In this document: positions 17,042-25,844 of the stretch, in pieces | Layout: the number at the start of each line of letters is the position of its first letter | How positions within the stretch are numbered: the stretch's first letter is position 1 | DNA from: Bacteroidales bacterium | GTDB taxonomy: Bacteria; Bacteroidota; Bacteroidia; Bacteroidales; Bacteroidaceae | Length of the DNA: 43,246 nucleotides | NCBI GenBank assembly: GCA_024690405.1 | Contig: JAILCU010000059.1 | Location: forward strand, 1 to 43,246 | Direction: 5' to 3' | Translations under genes and position numbers: made by a program | The notes under the pieces: generated by a model | Told to the model about the DNA's origin: nothing | Database searches by the model: none | Seen by the model: the letters and a program-made list of their open reading frames with translations, nothing else

Positions 17042-18400
17042 TTATTTCCTTCTTTTCCTAGTGAGTTCAACAATGCGGCTCATCTGATTGGGAATGCGGA
17101 TTTGTTGCGGGCATTTGGCAAGACATTCGCCGCAATCGACGCATGTCGTGGCACGTTTTTCGGCGGGGATTGCTTCACGGTAAGACTTGATAAATGCATC
17201 TTGTCGTTCAGCGTAATCGGCTGCGGTAGCTTCAGGAAGAGGCAGCATCTTATTCGTAATCGCCTGATTGTAGAATGCAAAGTTGCCAGGGATATCTACC
17301 CCATAGGGGCATGGCATGCAGTAGGCGCATGTCGTACAACCGATTGTGGGGAATCCCGCAATTTGGTCGGCGAGGCGTGCCAACAGTTCATTCTCTGCTT
17401 CGCTGCAAGGTTGCAGGGGTGAGAACGTGCGCACGTTTTCTTCCAAATGCTCCATCCGGTTCATACCGCTGAGTGTGGTGAGGATATTGGCATGTGAGGC
17501 GACCCAGCGGAAACCCCATGAGGCAGCGCTGGCATCTGGTCTTACCGCGCTCATCTGTGCCTTGATTTCGTCGGCGGGATTGGCCAAGGCTCCGCCGCGG
17601 ATGGGCTCCATTACTACCGTCTGAATGCCTAATTTCTCCAAGCGGCCGTAGAGGTATTCGGCATCGGCATCGGAGCGCCGGCGTCCTCGACCGGCATGAC
17701 GCCAGTCCACATAATTCATCTGTATCTGTACGAAGTCCCAATGATATTCATCGTTGTGATCAAGCAAGTAGTCGAAGACTTGGACGTCACCGTGGTAACT
17801 GAAACCGAGGTGGCGGATTCGTCCTGCCTCTCGTTCCTTCAGGAGAAAGTCCAGCAGGCCGTTGTCGAGAAAACGTCCGCGCAAATTATTCATTCCTCCG
17901 CCACCGATACTATGCAGCAGGTAATAGTCGATATAGTCTACACGCAATTGGCGGAAGGAGTTTTCGTACATCTCCTTTGATTTCTCAAAAGGCCACAAAG
18001 CCTGATTCTGATTGGACATCTTTGTGGCAACATAGTATTTTTCGCGTGGATAACGACTTAAAGCCTCACCCGTGGCAGCTTCGTTGCGCCCGCCTCCATA
18101 CATGGGAGCGGTGTCAAAATAGTTGATGCCATGAGCAATCGCATAATCCACGAGGCGGTTGACTTCCTCCTGATCACGTGGAAGTCTCATCATGCCAAAG
18201 CCCAACAGTGAGATATTTTCGCCTGAGCCGTTTTGCTTTCGGTAAGTCATTTTGATGTCTCCCTCAGGCAGAGGGCTCGGCGTAGGTGTGGCCGCGAAAG
18301 AGTTCAAAGGACTCAATGCGATCAACGAAAATGCTGAAGCGGAACCGAGTCCCAGCTGGCGTAAGAATTGACGTCTGTTCATGTCGTGTCTGTCGTTCAT
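17042..18400 (-). CDS. Tat-exported aldo/keto reductase with 4Fe-4S clusters
   Basis: The N-terminus carries a twin-arginine signal (NRRQFLRQLG, residues 8-17, then a hydrophobic stretch to about 36). The aldo/keto reductase barrel follows, with tetrad candidates D96, Y101, K127 and H163. The C-terminus has two cysteine clusters: C355/C358/C361/C364 (CTTCAYCMPCP) and C420/C423/C426/C430 (CVDCGECLAKCP), which should bind 4Fe-4S clusters. Substrate unknown. The start may be the second ATG at 18382, which still keeps the Tat motif. Neighbours exoA (54 bp upstream) and the FMN-binding gene share its strand. Confidence 0.9.
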   Translation of the reverse strand: MNDRHDMNRRQFLRQLGLGSASAFSLIALSPLNSFAATPTPSPLPEGDIKMTYRKQNGSGENISLLGFGMMRLPRDQEEVNRLVDYAIAHGINYFDTAPMYGGGRNEAATGEALSRYPREKYYVATKMSNQNQALWPFEKSKEMYENSFRQLRVDYIDYYLLHSIGGGGMNNLRGRFLDNGLLDFLLKEREAGRIRHLGFSYHGDVQVFDYLLDHNDEYHWDFVQIQMNYVDWRHAGRGRRRSDADAEYLYGRLEKLGIQTVVMEPIRGGALANPADEIKAQMSAVRPDASAASWGFRWVASHANILTTLSGMNRMEHLEENVRTFSPLQPCSEAENELLARLADQIAGFPTIGCTTCAYCMPCPYGVDIPGNFAFYNQAITNKMLPLPEATAADYAERQDAFIKSYREAIPAEKRATTCVDCGECLAKCPQQIRIPNQMSRIVELTRKRRK

Positions 18401-18454
18401 AGTGTATCATTTATGTTTGTAAAACGATTGGAGTTGTTACCTATTGCATGCCCT

Positions 18455-19213
18455 TTATTGAATGTCAACACAAACTTCAACAGGACAATGGTCGCTACCG
18501 AAAATCTCTGTGTGAATCTTGGTATCCGTCACTTGTGGAAACAAGCGGTTGGAGACAAGCCAATAGTCGATACGCCAACCTGCGTTCTTCTGCCTGGCTT
18601 GGAAACGGTAGCTCCACCAAGAATATATATCTCGTACATCCGGATTGCAGGCACGCCAGGTGTCGGTGAATCCAGCGGCTAAGAGTGTAGAGAACTTCGA
18701 ACGTTCCTCGTCGGTGAAACCCGCATTCATGCGATTGGATTTAGGATTCTTCAAGTCTATTTCTTCATGTGCTACATTTAAATCACCGCATATAAGCACC
18801 GGCTTTTGCCCGTCTAAGCGGCATAGGTGTTCGCGAAAGGCATCATCCCAAGTCATGCGATATTCCAAACGGCGTAACCCGTCTTGAGAGTTGGGCGTAT
18901 AGCAGGTGACAACGTAAAAGTTTTCGTACTCCAGCGTGATGACACGGCCTTCGTGGTCATGTTCTTCAAGTCCAAGTCCATAACTGACATTTAATGGCTT
19001 GTGCTTAGTGAAGATCGCGGTACCGGAGTAGCCTTTCTTTTCAGCATAGTTCCAATAGCTTTCATATCCCTCAAAGGCCATGTCTAACTGTCCTTCCTGC
19101 ATCTTTGTTTCCTGAAGACAAAAGAAATCGGCGTTCAATGCGGCGAAACTCTCGCGGAAACCTTTACCGTCACAAGCTCTCAGACCGTTAACATTCCAAG
19201 AAATGAATTTCAT
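18455..19213 (-). CDS. xth: Exodeoxyribonuclease III
   Basis: AP endonuclease and 3'-5' exonuclease of base-excision repair. The first residues MKFISWNVNGLRA, the metal-binding glutamate in LQETKMQ (E35), GDLNVAH and the C-terminal SDHCPV are diagnostic for the EEP-fold family. The open frame continues upstream to 19288, but the ATG at 19213 gives the canonical N-terminus (252 residues) and lies 34 bp after a TACCTTTG box. Confidence 0.96.
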   Translation of the reverse strand: MKFISWNVNGLRACDGKGFRESFAALNADFFCLQETKMQEGQLDMAFEGYESYWNYAEKKGYSGTAIFTKHKPLNVSYGLGLEEHDHEGRVITLEYENFYVVTCYTPNSQDGLRRLEYRMTWDDAFREHLCRLDGQKPVLICGDLNVAHEEIDLKNPKSNRMNAGFTDEERSKFSTLLAAGFTDTWRACNPDVRDIYSWWSYRFQARQKNAGWRIDYWLVSNRLFPQVTDTKIHTEIFGSDHCPVEVCVDIQ

Positions 19214-19246
19214 AAAGTTTCGTTTTTTATGCTTGTTATTGCGCCG

Positions 19247-19254
19247 CAAAGGTA
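19247..19254 (-). promoter_or_regulatory. -7 box (TACCTTTG) for exoA
   Basis: Minus-strand TACCTTTG. The inferred start near 19240 gives a leader of about 27 nt, which supports the start codon at 19213 over one further upstream. Confidence 0.55.
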
Positions 19255-19361
19255 ATGATAAATACGTAAAAACGTGTTGTTTGCACACCTTATATTATTT
19301 AATTAGCGTTAAAAATTGATACTCTTGCCACAAAGAGACCAAAGATATCAACTATATTTTC

Positions 19362-19369
19362 TATATTTG
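19362..19369 (+). promoter_or_regulatory. -7 box (TATATTTG) for a small-protein gene
   Basis: TATATTTG matches TAnnTTTG and lies 48 bp before the ATG at 19418. The implied leader is about 42 nt. No good -33 TTTG at standard spacing. Confidence 0.5.
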
Positions 19370-19417
19370 GCAACGAAAAGCTATAATTTATACTCACCAA
19401 AAGAAAGGAAGAAGACA

Positions 19418-19534
19418 ATGAAACCTAAACAGAAAATGCACAACCAGGAGGCCTATGAGTTGGATAACTACCTCAATGAGGAAGATGACCGCTATTACGA
19501 GGCTTCAAGTAATGGCTCTATTTGGTATAGTTAA
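19418..19534 (+). CDS. 38-residue acidic small protein, unknown function
   Basis: The open frame starts MKPKQKMHNQEAYELD and ends YEASSNGSIWYS. It has a basic head, an acidic middle (ELDNYLNEEDDRYYE) and an aromatic tail, with no membrane segment and no cysteine. AAGGAAG lies about 7 nt before the ATG as a possible ribosome-binding site. The gene is framed by its own -7 box (19362) and a strong terminator (19561-19599), the layout of a real monocistronic unit. I do not recognise the family. The frame could begin further upstream at 19316, but that would precede the predicted transcription start. Confidence 0.65.
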   Translation: MKPKQKMHNQEAYELDNYLNEEDDRYYEASSNGSIWYS

Positions 19535-19560
19535 CAAAAGAACCGTTCCGAAGATGAATT

Positions 19561-19599
19561 ACAGACCTGCACATCTTGAATTGTGCAGGTCTGTTTTTA
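19561..19599 (+). terminator. Rho-independent terminator after the 38-residue gene
   Basis: Perfect 12-bp arms ACAGACCTGCAC (19561-19572) and GTGCAGGTCTGT (19583-19594), 10-nt loop, followed by TTTTAT. Confidence 0.88.
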
Positions 19600-19743
19600 T
19601 GTGGGGTGGACGTGGAGTATGCCTCTGCGCTTCAATGGTGCAAAAGACGTTTTGGGTATAAACTTACCGAGGTGTAGATTAATATAATAAGGTGTAAATC
19701 AAAAAAACTTTCGACTTTCACCTTCAAACTCTCAACTTTTCAT

Positions 19744-19751
19744 TATCTTTG
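19744..19751 (+). promoter_or_regulatory. -7 box (TATCTTTG) for mazG-valS
   Basis: TATCTTTG lies 19 bp before the mazG ATG at 19771, implying a leader of about 13 nt. There is no room for a T-box or other leader regulation of valS. Confidence 0.6.
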
Positions 19752-19770
19752 CGGCCAAATTCGCAAAAGT

Positions 19771-20577
19771 ATGCACACAAGAGAAGAAAAACTTGCGGCT
19801 TTCGGTAGGTTGCTCGACGTCATGGACGATTTGCGCACCAAATGCCCGTGGGACCGCAAGCAGACCAACGAAAGCCTGCGGCCAAACACAATAGAGGAAA
19901 CGTACGAACTCGCTGATGCTTTGATCAAGGATGACAAATCGGAGATTTGCAAGGAACTGGGTGACGTGCTCTTGCACATTGTCTTCTATGCCCGCATTGG
20001 TTCGGAGACAGGCGATTTCGATATTGCCGACGTCTGCAACAAACTCTGCGACAAACTCATCTATCGCCATCCTCATGTCTATGGCCCTGATGCCGAGCGC
20101 ATCGAGAAGGGTGAGGTCACGGTCGATCAGGTGCTGAAGAATTGGGAGCAGCTGAAGGTGCGCGAGAAGGGCGGCAATAAGCGCGTGCTGAGTGGCGTTC
20201 CTGAGGCTCTGCCTTCGCTCATCAAGGCCTATCGCATTCAGGATAAGGCCCGTGGCGTAGGTTTCGACTGGGCTAAGCGCGAGCAGGTGTGGGACAAGGT
20301 CCGCGAGGAACTTGGCGAACTCGAAGTGGAACTGGAGCGCCAGGACAAGGAAAAGAGCACCCAGGAGCTGGGCGACTTCCTGTTCTCCGTCATTAATGCG
20401 GCCCGCCTCTATAAGTTGAACCCTGACAACGCCCTTGAACTCACCAATCGCAAGTTTATCCGTCGGTTCACCTACCTCGAGGAGCATAGCATACGCATTG
20501 GTAAGCCCCTCACCGAGATGACGCTCGAGGAGATGGACAACATTTGGAACGAAGCAAAAGAACAAGAAAAAGCATAA
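19771..20577 (+). CDS. mazG: Nucleoside triphosphate pyrophosphohydrolase MazG
   Basis: Hydrolyses (d)NTPs to NMP and pyrophosphate. Recognised by CPWDRKQT (25-32), EETYEL (42-47, ExxE) and KELGDVLLHI (61-70, ExxD), the magnesium-binding residues of the first MazG domain. A second similar domain follows, with GVGFDW near 163-168 and QELGDFLFS near 203-211. 268 residues, matching two-domain E. coli MazG. It is 3 bp upstream of valS and surely co-transcribed. Confidence 0.95.
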   Translation: MHTREEKLAAFGRLLDVMDDLRTKCPWDRKQTNESLRPNTIEETYELADALIKDDKSEICKELGDVLLHIVFYARIGSETGDFDIADVCNKLCDKLIYRHPHVYGPDAERIEKGEVTVDQVLKNWEQLKVREKGGNKRVLSGVPEALPSLIKAYRIQDKARGVGFDWAKREQVWDKVREELGELEVELERQDKEKSTQELGDFLFSVINAARLYKLNPDNALELTNRKFIRRFTYLEEHSIRIGKPLTEMTLEEMDNIWNEAKEQEKA

Positions 20578-20580
20578 ACA

Positions 20581-23343
20581 ATGGAATTAGCAAGCAAATA
20601 CTCCCCCGCTGAAGTCGAGGGCAAATGGTATCAATATTGGTTGGACAACAAGTTGTTCAGCTCCAAGCCCGATGGTCGCGAACCCTACACCATCGTGATT
20701 CCGCCACCTAACGTGACGGGTGTGCTCCACATGGGACACGTGCTGAACGAGACCATTCAGGATATCCTTGTCCGCCATGCCCGCATGGAAGGCAAGAACG
20801 CCTGCTGGGTGCCTGGCACCGATCACGCCAGCATCGCTACGGAGGCGAAGGTGGTCAACCGTTTGGCTGAGCAGGGTATCAAGAAGACCGACCTCTCGCG
20901 CGAGGAATTCCTCAAGCACGCTTGGGCTTGGACCGAGGAGCACGGAGGCATTATCCTCAAGCAGTTGCGCAAGCTCGGATGCTCCTGCGACTGGGACCGC
21001 ACGGCTTTCACCATGGATGAAGTGCGCTCCGAGAGCGTCATCAAGGTGTTCGTGGACCTCTATCGCAAAGGTCTCATCTACCGCGGTGTGCGCATGGTGA
21101 ACTGGGACCCCAAAGCCCTCACCGCCCTCTCCGACGAAGAAGTAGTCTATAAAGAAGAGCACACCAAGCTCTACTACATGAAATACTATGTAGCGGATGC
21201 TGTGCCCGGCGGTTTTGCTGCCGGCGAAGGAGACGTCATCCACAAGGACGAGCGCGGCTATTATGCCGTAGTTGCTACTACACGCCCCGAGACCATCATG
21301 GGCGACGTGGCCATGTGTATTAATCCTGCCGACCCGAAGAACCAATGGTTGAAGGGCCGCAAGGTGATTGTGCCCGTGGTGGGTCGCGTCATTCCCGTCA
21401 TCGAGGACGATTATGTCGACATCGAGTTTGGTACGGGTTGCTTGAAGGTAACGCCTGCTCACGATGTGAATGACTACATGCTCGGCGAGAAATACAATCT
21501 CGAGGCTATCGATATTTTCAACGACGACGCTACCCTCAGCGAGCGCATCGCAACGGCCCAGCAAGCTGCCCTCGAGGCCAGCAAGGCTGAAGGCCGTGCG
21601 GTCGATGATTTTGTCATCGACCTCCAGAAATACGTCGGCACCGAGCGCTTCGCCTGCCGCAAGCAGATTTCCGAGGATATGGTAGCTGCTGGACTGATGG
21701 AGAAAATCGAGAACTACGACAACAAGATCGGTTGCAGCGAACGTACGGGCGTGCCCATCGAACCGAAACTCTCGATGCAATGGTTCTTGAAGATGGAGCA
21801 TCTGGCTGACATCGCCCTCTCGCCCGTGATGAACGACGATATTCAATTCTATCCCGCAAAATACAAGAACACCTATCGCCATTGGCTTGAGAACATCAAG
21901 GACTGGTGTATCTCGCGTCAGTTGTGGTGGGGTCATCGCATACCTGCATGGTACCTGCCTACAGGCGGCTACGTGGTAGCTGAGAATGCTGAGGAAGCTC
22001 TGCAGCAAGCCCGCGAGAAAAGCGGTAATGCTGATTTGCAGCTGTCCGACCTCCGCCAGGACGAGGACGCTCTCGACACGTGGTTTAGCTCGTGGCTCTG
22101 GCCCATCAGCCTCTTCGATGGCATCCGCAATCCCGGCAACGAGGAAATCTCCTACTACTATCCCACGGCCGACCTCGTGACGGGTCCGGATATCATCTTT
22201 TTCTGGGTGGCCCGCATGATTATGGCTGGCTATGAATACGAGCAGAAAATGCCGTTCCGCCACGTCTATTTTACGGGAATCGTGCGCGATAAGTTGGGCC
22301 GTAAGATGTCGAAATCGTTGGGCAACTCGCCCGATCCGCTTGAGCTCATCGAGAAGTTTGGTGCTGACGGCGTACGTATGGGTATGATGCTCAGCGCCCC
22401 TGCTGGCAACGATATCCTCTTCGACGAAGTGCTCTGCGAACAGGGCCGTAACTTCAACAATAAGATTTGGAATGCTTTCCGCCTCGTGAAAGGTTGGGAA
22501 GTGGCAGATATGGAACAGTCGGAGGCTGCACGAATCGCCACGGAGTGGTTCGAGGCTAAACTGCGCTTGGCAGCCGAGGAACTTGCCGACGACTTCTCGA
22601 AGTACCGCCTCTCGGAGGCTTTGATGACCGTGTACAAACTCTTCTGGGACGAGTTCTCAAGCTGGTATCTCGAGATGGTGAAGCCTGCTTATGTCGATGG
22701 CAAGGCTCAGCCCGTGGATGCCAAGACGTATGCTGCTACGCTCAAGTTCTTCGAGGTGCTGCTGAAGATGTTGCACCCCTTCATGCCCTTCATCACCGAA
22801 GCGCTCTGGCAGGCCCTCTACGACCGCCAGCCGGGCGAGAGCATCATGCGCGCCGAGCTTCATATGGAGGCTCCCACAGATGCCGACCGTCAGCTTTGCG
22901 CCGACTTTGAGACTGTCAAGGAAGTGGTTACGGCCATCCGTGCCGTGCGCAGCCAGAAGAATATCGCTCCTCGTGAGCGCCTCACCCTCGAAGTGCTCGG
23001 GCAGAATCCATTGGCAGCTTTCGTCACTCCTATCCTCAAGATGGCCAACCTCGAGGCTGTGAATGTCGTTACGGAGAAATCTTCCGGTAGCGCTTCCTTC
23101 CTCGTCGGTACTACGGAGTATGCTGTGCCCCTTGGTTCGCTCATCGACTTGGATGCCGAGCGCAAGAAACTTGAGAGCGAACTCCAGCGTTTGGAAGGTT
23201 TCCTCGTCAGCGTGGAGAAGAAGCTTCAAAACGAGCGCTTCGTGCAGAACGCTCCTGCAGCCGTGGTTGAGATGGAGCGCAAGAAGAAGGCCGATGCCGA
23301 GCAGAAGATTGCTGCCCTGCGCGAGTCAATCGCAAGCTTGTAG
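20581..23343 (+). CDS. valS: Valine--tRNA ligase
   Basis: Class Ia aminoacyl-tRNA synthetase; charges tRNA-Val and edits mischarged threonine. The HIGH-type motif HMGH lies at 50-53 after PPPNVTGVL, and KMSKS at 575-579. An editing (CP1) domain sits between, including [10 protein letters not shown]. The C-terminal segment from about residue 855 is a coiled coil ([16 protein letters not shown]) that holds the tRNA. 920 residues, typical. It follows mazG by 3 bp and ends before a strong hairpin at 23392. Confidence 0.98.
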   Translation: MELASKYSPAEVEGKWYQYWLDNKLFSSKPDGREPYTIVIPPPNVTGVLHMGHVLNETIQDILVRHARMEGKNACWVPGTDHASIATEAKVVNRLAEQGIKKTDLSREEFLKHAWAWTEEHGGIILKQLRKLGCSCDWDRTAFTMDEVRSESVIKVFVDLYRKGLIYRGVRMVNWDPKALTALSDEEVVYKEEHTKLYYMKYYVADAVPGGFAAGEGDVIHKDERGYYAVVATTRPETIMGDVAMCINPADPKNQWLKGRKVIVPVVGRVIPVIEDDYVDIEFGTGCLKVTPAHDVNDYMLGEKYNLEAIDIFNDDATLSERIATAQQAALEASKAEGRAVDDFVIDLQKYVGTERFACRKQISEDMVAAGLMEKIENYDNKIGCSERTGVPIEPKLSMQWFLKMEHLADIALSPVMNDDIQFYPAKYKNTYRHWLENIKDWCISRQLWWGHRIPAWYLPTGGYVVAENAEEALQQAREKSGNADLQLSDLRQDEDALDTWFSSWLWPISLFDGIRNPGNEEISYYYPTADLVTGPDIIFFWVARMIMAGYEYEQKMPFRHVYFTGIVRDKLGRKMSKSLGNSPDPLELIEKFGADGVRMGMMLSAPAGNDILFDEVLCEQGRNFNNKIWNAFRLVKGWEVADMEQSEAARIATEWFEAKLRLAAEELADDFSKYRLSEALMTVYKLFWDEFSSWYLEMVKPAYVDGKAQPVDAKTYAATLKFFEVLLKMLHPFMPFITEALWQALYDRQPGESIMRAELHMEAPTDADRQLCADFETVKEVVTAIRAVRSQKNIAPRERLTLEVLGQNPLAAFVTPILKMANLEAVNVVTEKSSGSASFLVGTTEYAVPLGSLIDLDAERKKLESELQRLEGFLVSVEKKLQNERFVQNAPAAVVEMERKKKADAEQKIAALRESIASL

Positions 23344-23391
23344 AATTTAGGAGTTATCTGCTCTTATTCCATCTCCTTGATAAGAGATAGA

Positions 23392-23430
23392 AGCCCGGAA
23401 GTCGAATGAATGACTTCCGGGCTATCTTTT
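23392..23430 (+). terminator. Terminator after valS
   Basis: Perfect 12-bp arms AGCCCGGAAGTC (23392-23403) and GACTTCCGGGCT (23412-23423), loop GAATGAAT, then ATCTTTT. A second, smaller hairpin (CTCTTAT 23361-23367 / ATAAGAG 23380-23386) precedes it. It lies between convergent valS and rfbB and may serve both. Confidence 0.85.
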
Positions 23431-23481
23431 ATTGGTGGCAAAGGATGGCTCTCCCTTTAATCTTTCTACATAATGGCCTTT

Positions 23482-24615
23482 TTAGCGATGGGCATACATC
23501 TCTTCATAGTAGTGCTGATAATCGCCGCTAGTGACGTTGTCCATCCACGCTTGGTTGTCGAGATACCAGCGAACGGTCTTCTCAATGCCTTCCTCGAATT
23601 GCAACGATGGCTCCCAACCGAGTTCGCGTTGCAGCTTGGTGCTATCGATGGCATAACGAAGGTCGTGACCGGCACGGTCGGTGACGTATGTGATGAGGTT
23701 CATGTCCTCGCCTTCTGTTCTGCCAAGTAGACGGTCGACTGTATGAATGAGCACTTTGATGATGTCGATGTTCTTCCATTCATTGAAGCCACCGATATTA
23801 TAGGTCTCTGCGAGCTTTCCCTTATGGAAGATGAGATCGATGGCACGGGCGTGGTCTTCAACATAGAGCCAGTCGCGGACATTTTCACCCTTACCATAGA
23901 CAGGCAGGGGCTTGCGGTGGCGGATATTGTTTATAAATAAAGGAATCAGTTTCTCCGGGAACTGATAGGGACCATAGTTGTTGGAGCAGTTGGTGACGAT
24001 GGTCGGCATTCCGTAGGTGTCATGGTATGCGCGTACGAAATGATCACTGCTGGCTTTAGCGGCGCTATAGGGACTGTGCGGTTGGTATTTGAGGTCCTCG
24101 GTGAAGAAACGTTCGCCATAGGCCAGATGATGATTCTCAGAAGAAGCCGTGGTGGTGAAAGGGGGAGTGATGCCTTCGGGATGTGTCATCTCCAGTGCAC
24201 CATAGACTTCGTCGGTGCTTATATGATAGAAACGTTTTCCTTCAAATTTCTCAGGTAAGGATTCCCAATAGATTTTGGCGGCTTGAAGGAGGGACAAGGT
24301 GCCCATGACGTTCGTCTGCGCAAAAGTGAAGGGGTCTTTGATGCTACGATCTACATGGCTTTCGGCTGCCAGATGGATGATGCCATCAACATGCTTGTCT
24401 TGCATCAGCTTCATAATGCCTTCGAAATCGCATATGTCCATCTTTGCAAATTCGTAGTTGGGCTTGTTCTCAATGTCCTTTAAATTGGCGAGGTTCCCGG
24501 CATAGGTGAGTTTGTCGAGGTTGATGATGTGGTAGTCTGGGTATTTTTTGACGAAAAGGCGAACGACGTGCGAACCGATGAAGCCGGCGCCACCAGTGAT
24601 GATGATCGTATGCAT
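23482..24615 (-). CDS. rfbB: dTDP-glucose 4,6-dehydratase
   Basis: Extended short-chain dehydrogenase that turns dTDP-glucose into dTDP-4-keto-6-deoxyglucose for surface-sugar synthesis. NAD-binding TGGAGFIGSH (7-16), the catalytic triad region STDEVYG with T134/D135/E136, and YSAAK (Y183, K187) are intact. HLAAESHVDRSI is typical. At 377 residues it is slightly longer than the usual 350, with an insert near 146-170. It is 20 bp after rfbC. rfbA and rfbD are not in the window. Confidence 0.96.
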   Translation of the reverse strand: MHTIIITGGAGFIGSHVVRLFVKKYPDYHIINLDKLTYAGNLANLKDIENKPNYEFAKMDICDFEGIMKLMQDKHVDGIIHLAAESHVDRSIKDPFTFAQTNVMGTLSLLQAAKIYWESLPEKFEGKRFYHISTDEVYGALEMTHPEGITPPFTTTASSENHHLAYGERFFTEDLKYQPHSPYSAAKASSDHFVRAYHDTYGMPTIVTNCSNNYGPYQFPEKLIPLFINNIRHRKPLPVYGKGENVRDWLYVEDHARAIDLIFHKGKLAETYNIGGFNEWKNIDIIKVLIHTVDRLLGRTEGEDMNLITYVTDRAGHDLRYAIDSTKLQRELGWEPSLQFEEGIEKTVRWYLDNQAWMDNVTSGDYQHYYEEMYAHR

Positions 24616-24635
24616 AAGATGATATTCAGGTAGGT

Positions 24636-25190
24636 TTAGAAAACGAAAGGTGAATCAAAATCCTTTAACAAGGGATGGCGTTTGTCTTTCTCGCTCAAAA
24701 TGGCTTGAGTAAGGGGAATATGCCAGTCGATGCCAAGGTCCGGGTCGTCGAGTTGCAAACCCGCATCGGCTTCAGGATGGTAGAATTCATCACATTTGTA
24801 TTGGAATACAGCCGTGGGGGAGAGCACAGAGAACCCATGTGCGAATCCCTTAGGAATAAAGAACTGAAGGTGGTTCTCTTCGGTGAGTTCTACAGCAACG
24901 TGCTGTCCATAGGTGGGAGAACCCACGCGAATGTCAACAGCGACGTCAAGAACAGAGCCGCGCACGCAACGAACGAGCTTGGATTGTGTGAATGGTGGGC
25001 GTTGAAAATGCAATCCACGTACAACGCCATAGGTGCTCATGCTTTCGTTGTCTTGAACGAAATGTACGTTGCCAATGGCTGACGTGAAGTCGCGCTCGGA
25101 ATAGGACTCAAAGAAATAACCTCGGGCATCTTTGAAAATGCGGGGCTCAATAATGAGTAAGCCTTCAATGGCGGTTTTTATGACTTCCAT
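24636..25190 (-). CDS. rfbC: dTDP-4-dehydrorhamnose 3,5-epimerase
   Basis: Cupin-fold epimerase acting after RfbB in dTDP-L-rhamnose synthesis. GVVRGLHFQRPP contains catalytic H61, followed by KLVRCVRGSVLDVAVD. The acid/base tyrosine is Y131 in FQYKCDE, and FIPKGFAHGF is a family signature. 184 residues, full length. Transcribed just before rfbB and 39 bp after a lipoprotein gene. Confidence 0.95.
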   Translation of the reverse strand: MEVIKTAIEGLLIIEPRIFKDARGYFFESYSERDFTSAIGNVHFVQDNESMSTYGVVRGLHFQRPPFTQSKLVRCVRGSVLDVAVDIRVGSPTYGQHVAVELTEENHLQFFIPKGFAHGFSVLSPTAVFQYKCDEFYHPEADAGLQLDDPDLGIDWHIPLTQAILSEKDKRHPLLKDFDSPFVF

Positions 25191-25229
25191 GGGATAGAAT
25201 GACGTGCTATTATATAGAGGTAAAGGTGG

Positions 25230-25775
25230 CTATACTCCCTCTTCGTCCAACTCCGCATCACTGCGTTCGTCCCGAGTGATGGTCATGCCGCCATTCGGGT
25301 CGATGGTGAGGAGCAAAGGTTCAAACATATCGCTTTGTGGCAGACTCACGCTGACGGCAAAACGCAAACCCGGCAAACTCTTGTCGCACATCATGCCGTC
25401 GAGAATTCCTTTTTTGCGAAACTCTGATGACAGGTAAGAGGCAAAATTGTGCTTTGTGAAGCGGAACTGTGAGAAATCATTGCCGCGGCTAAGGGTGAGA
25501 GTATATTCATTGTCTGCATAGATGGTGCCTTCGTCATCGGTCACGGTGGGAAGACTGTCTGATGCGCAACGGTGAATGGTGTAGTTAAATGTCTTCCCAC
25601 CGACATTGATAGAGTCGCTGTAATTGTATTCAGGCATACGTTGGATGCCATCGGAAGCAGACTCGTCAACGGCATATTCATTGCTGCCTGTGGTGGTCTC
25701 TGTTTTAGGTGTACTACCACCGCAAGAACAGAGCATCAGAAGGCTCATAACCAAAGGTAAAAATGTTTTTTTCAT
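25230..25775 (-). CDS. Putative lipoprotein (DUF4738-like)
   Basis: 181-residue protein starting MKKTFLPLVMSLLMLCSCGGS, a lipoprotein signal with C18 (LCSC) as the likely lipidated residue, followed by a Thr/Ser-rich linker. The mature part is mostly beta-strand-like and ends ITRDERSDAELDEEGV. It resembles small Bacteroidales lipoproteins grouped as DUF4738, but I am not certain of the family. The ATG at 25775 is preferred to the long upstream extension (to 26219), which runs antisense to a DUF4230 gene. It precedes rfbC by 39 bp; a functional link to dTDP-sugars is not evident. Confidence 0.75.
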   Translation of the reverse strand: MKKTFLPLVMSLLMLCSCGGSTPKTETTTGSNEYAVDESASDGIQRMPEYNYSDSINVGGKTFNYTIHRCASDSLPTVTDDEGTIYADNEYTLTLSRGNDFSQFRFTKHNFASYLSSEFRKKGILDGMMCDKSLPGLRFAVSVSLPQSDMFEPLLLTIDPNGGMTITRDERSDAELDEEGV

Positions 25776-25798
25776 ACTTCTTTTTGCAGATTTTGGTG

Positions 25799-25806
25799 CA
25801 AAAATA
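25799..25806 (-). promoter_or_regulatory. -7 box (TATTTTTG) for the lipoprotein gene
   Basis: Minus-strand TATTTTTG, 24 bp before the ATG at 25775. It is back to back with the plus-strand box at 25829 in a 69-bp divergent promoter region. Confidence 0.5.
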
Positions 25807-25828
25807 GACAAATATCTTGAAATAAACG

Positions 25829-25836
25829 TATCTTTG
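25829..25836 (+). promoter_or_regulatory. -7 box (TATCTTTG) for the DUF4230 pair
   Basis: TATCTTTG lies only 8 bp before the ATG at 25845, so the mRNA would be almost leaderless. Confidence 0.5.
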
Positions 25837-25844
25837 CCGCAGAA

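Noticed and set aside
19752-19770. T-box or leader regulation of valS
   Set aside because: Only about 13 nt separate the predicted transcription start from mazG, and valS follows 3 bp after mazG.
20587-22263. Long minus-strand open frame opposite valS (558 codons)
   Set aside because: It is the mirror of strongly biased codons in valS; its translation has no recognisable motifs.
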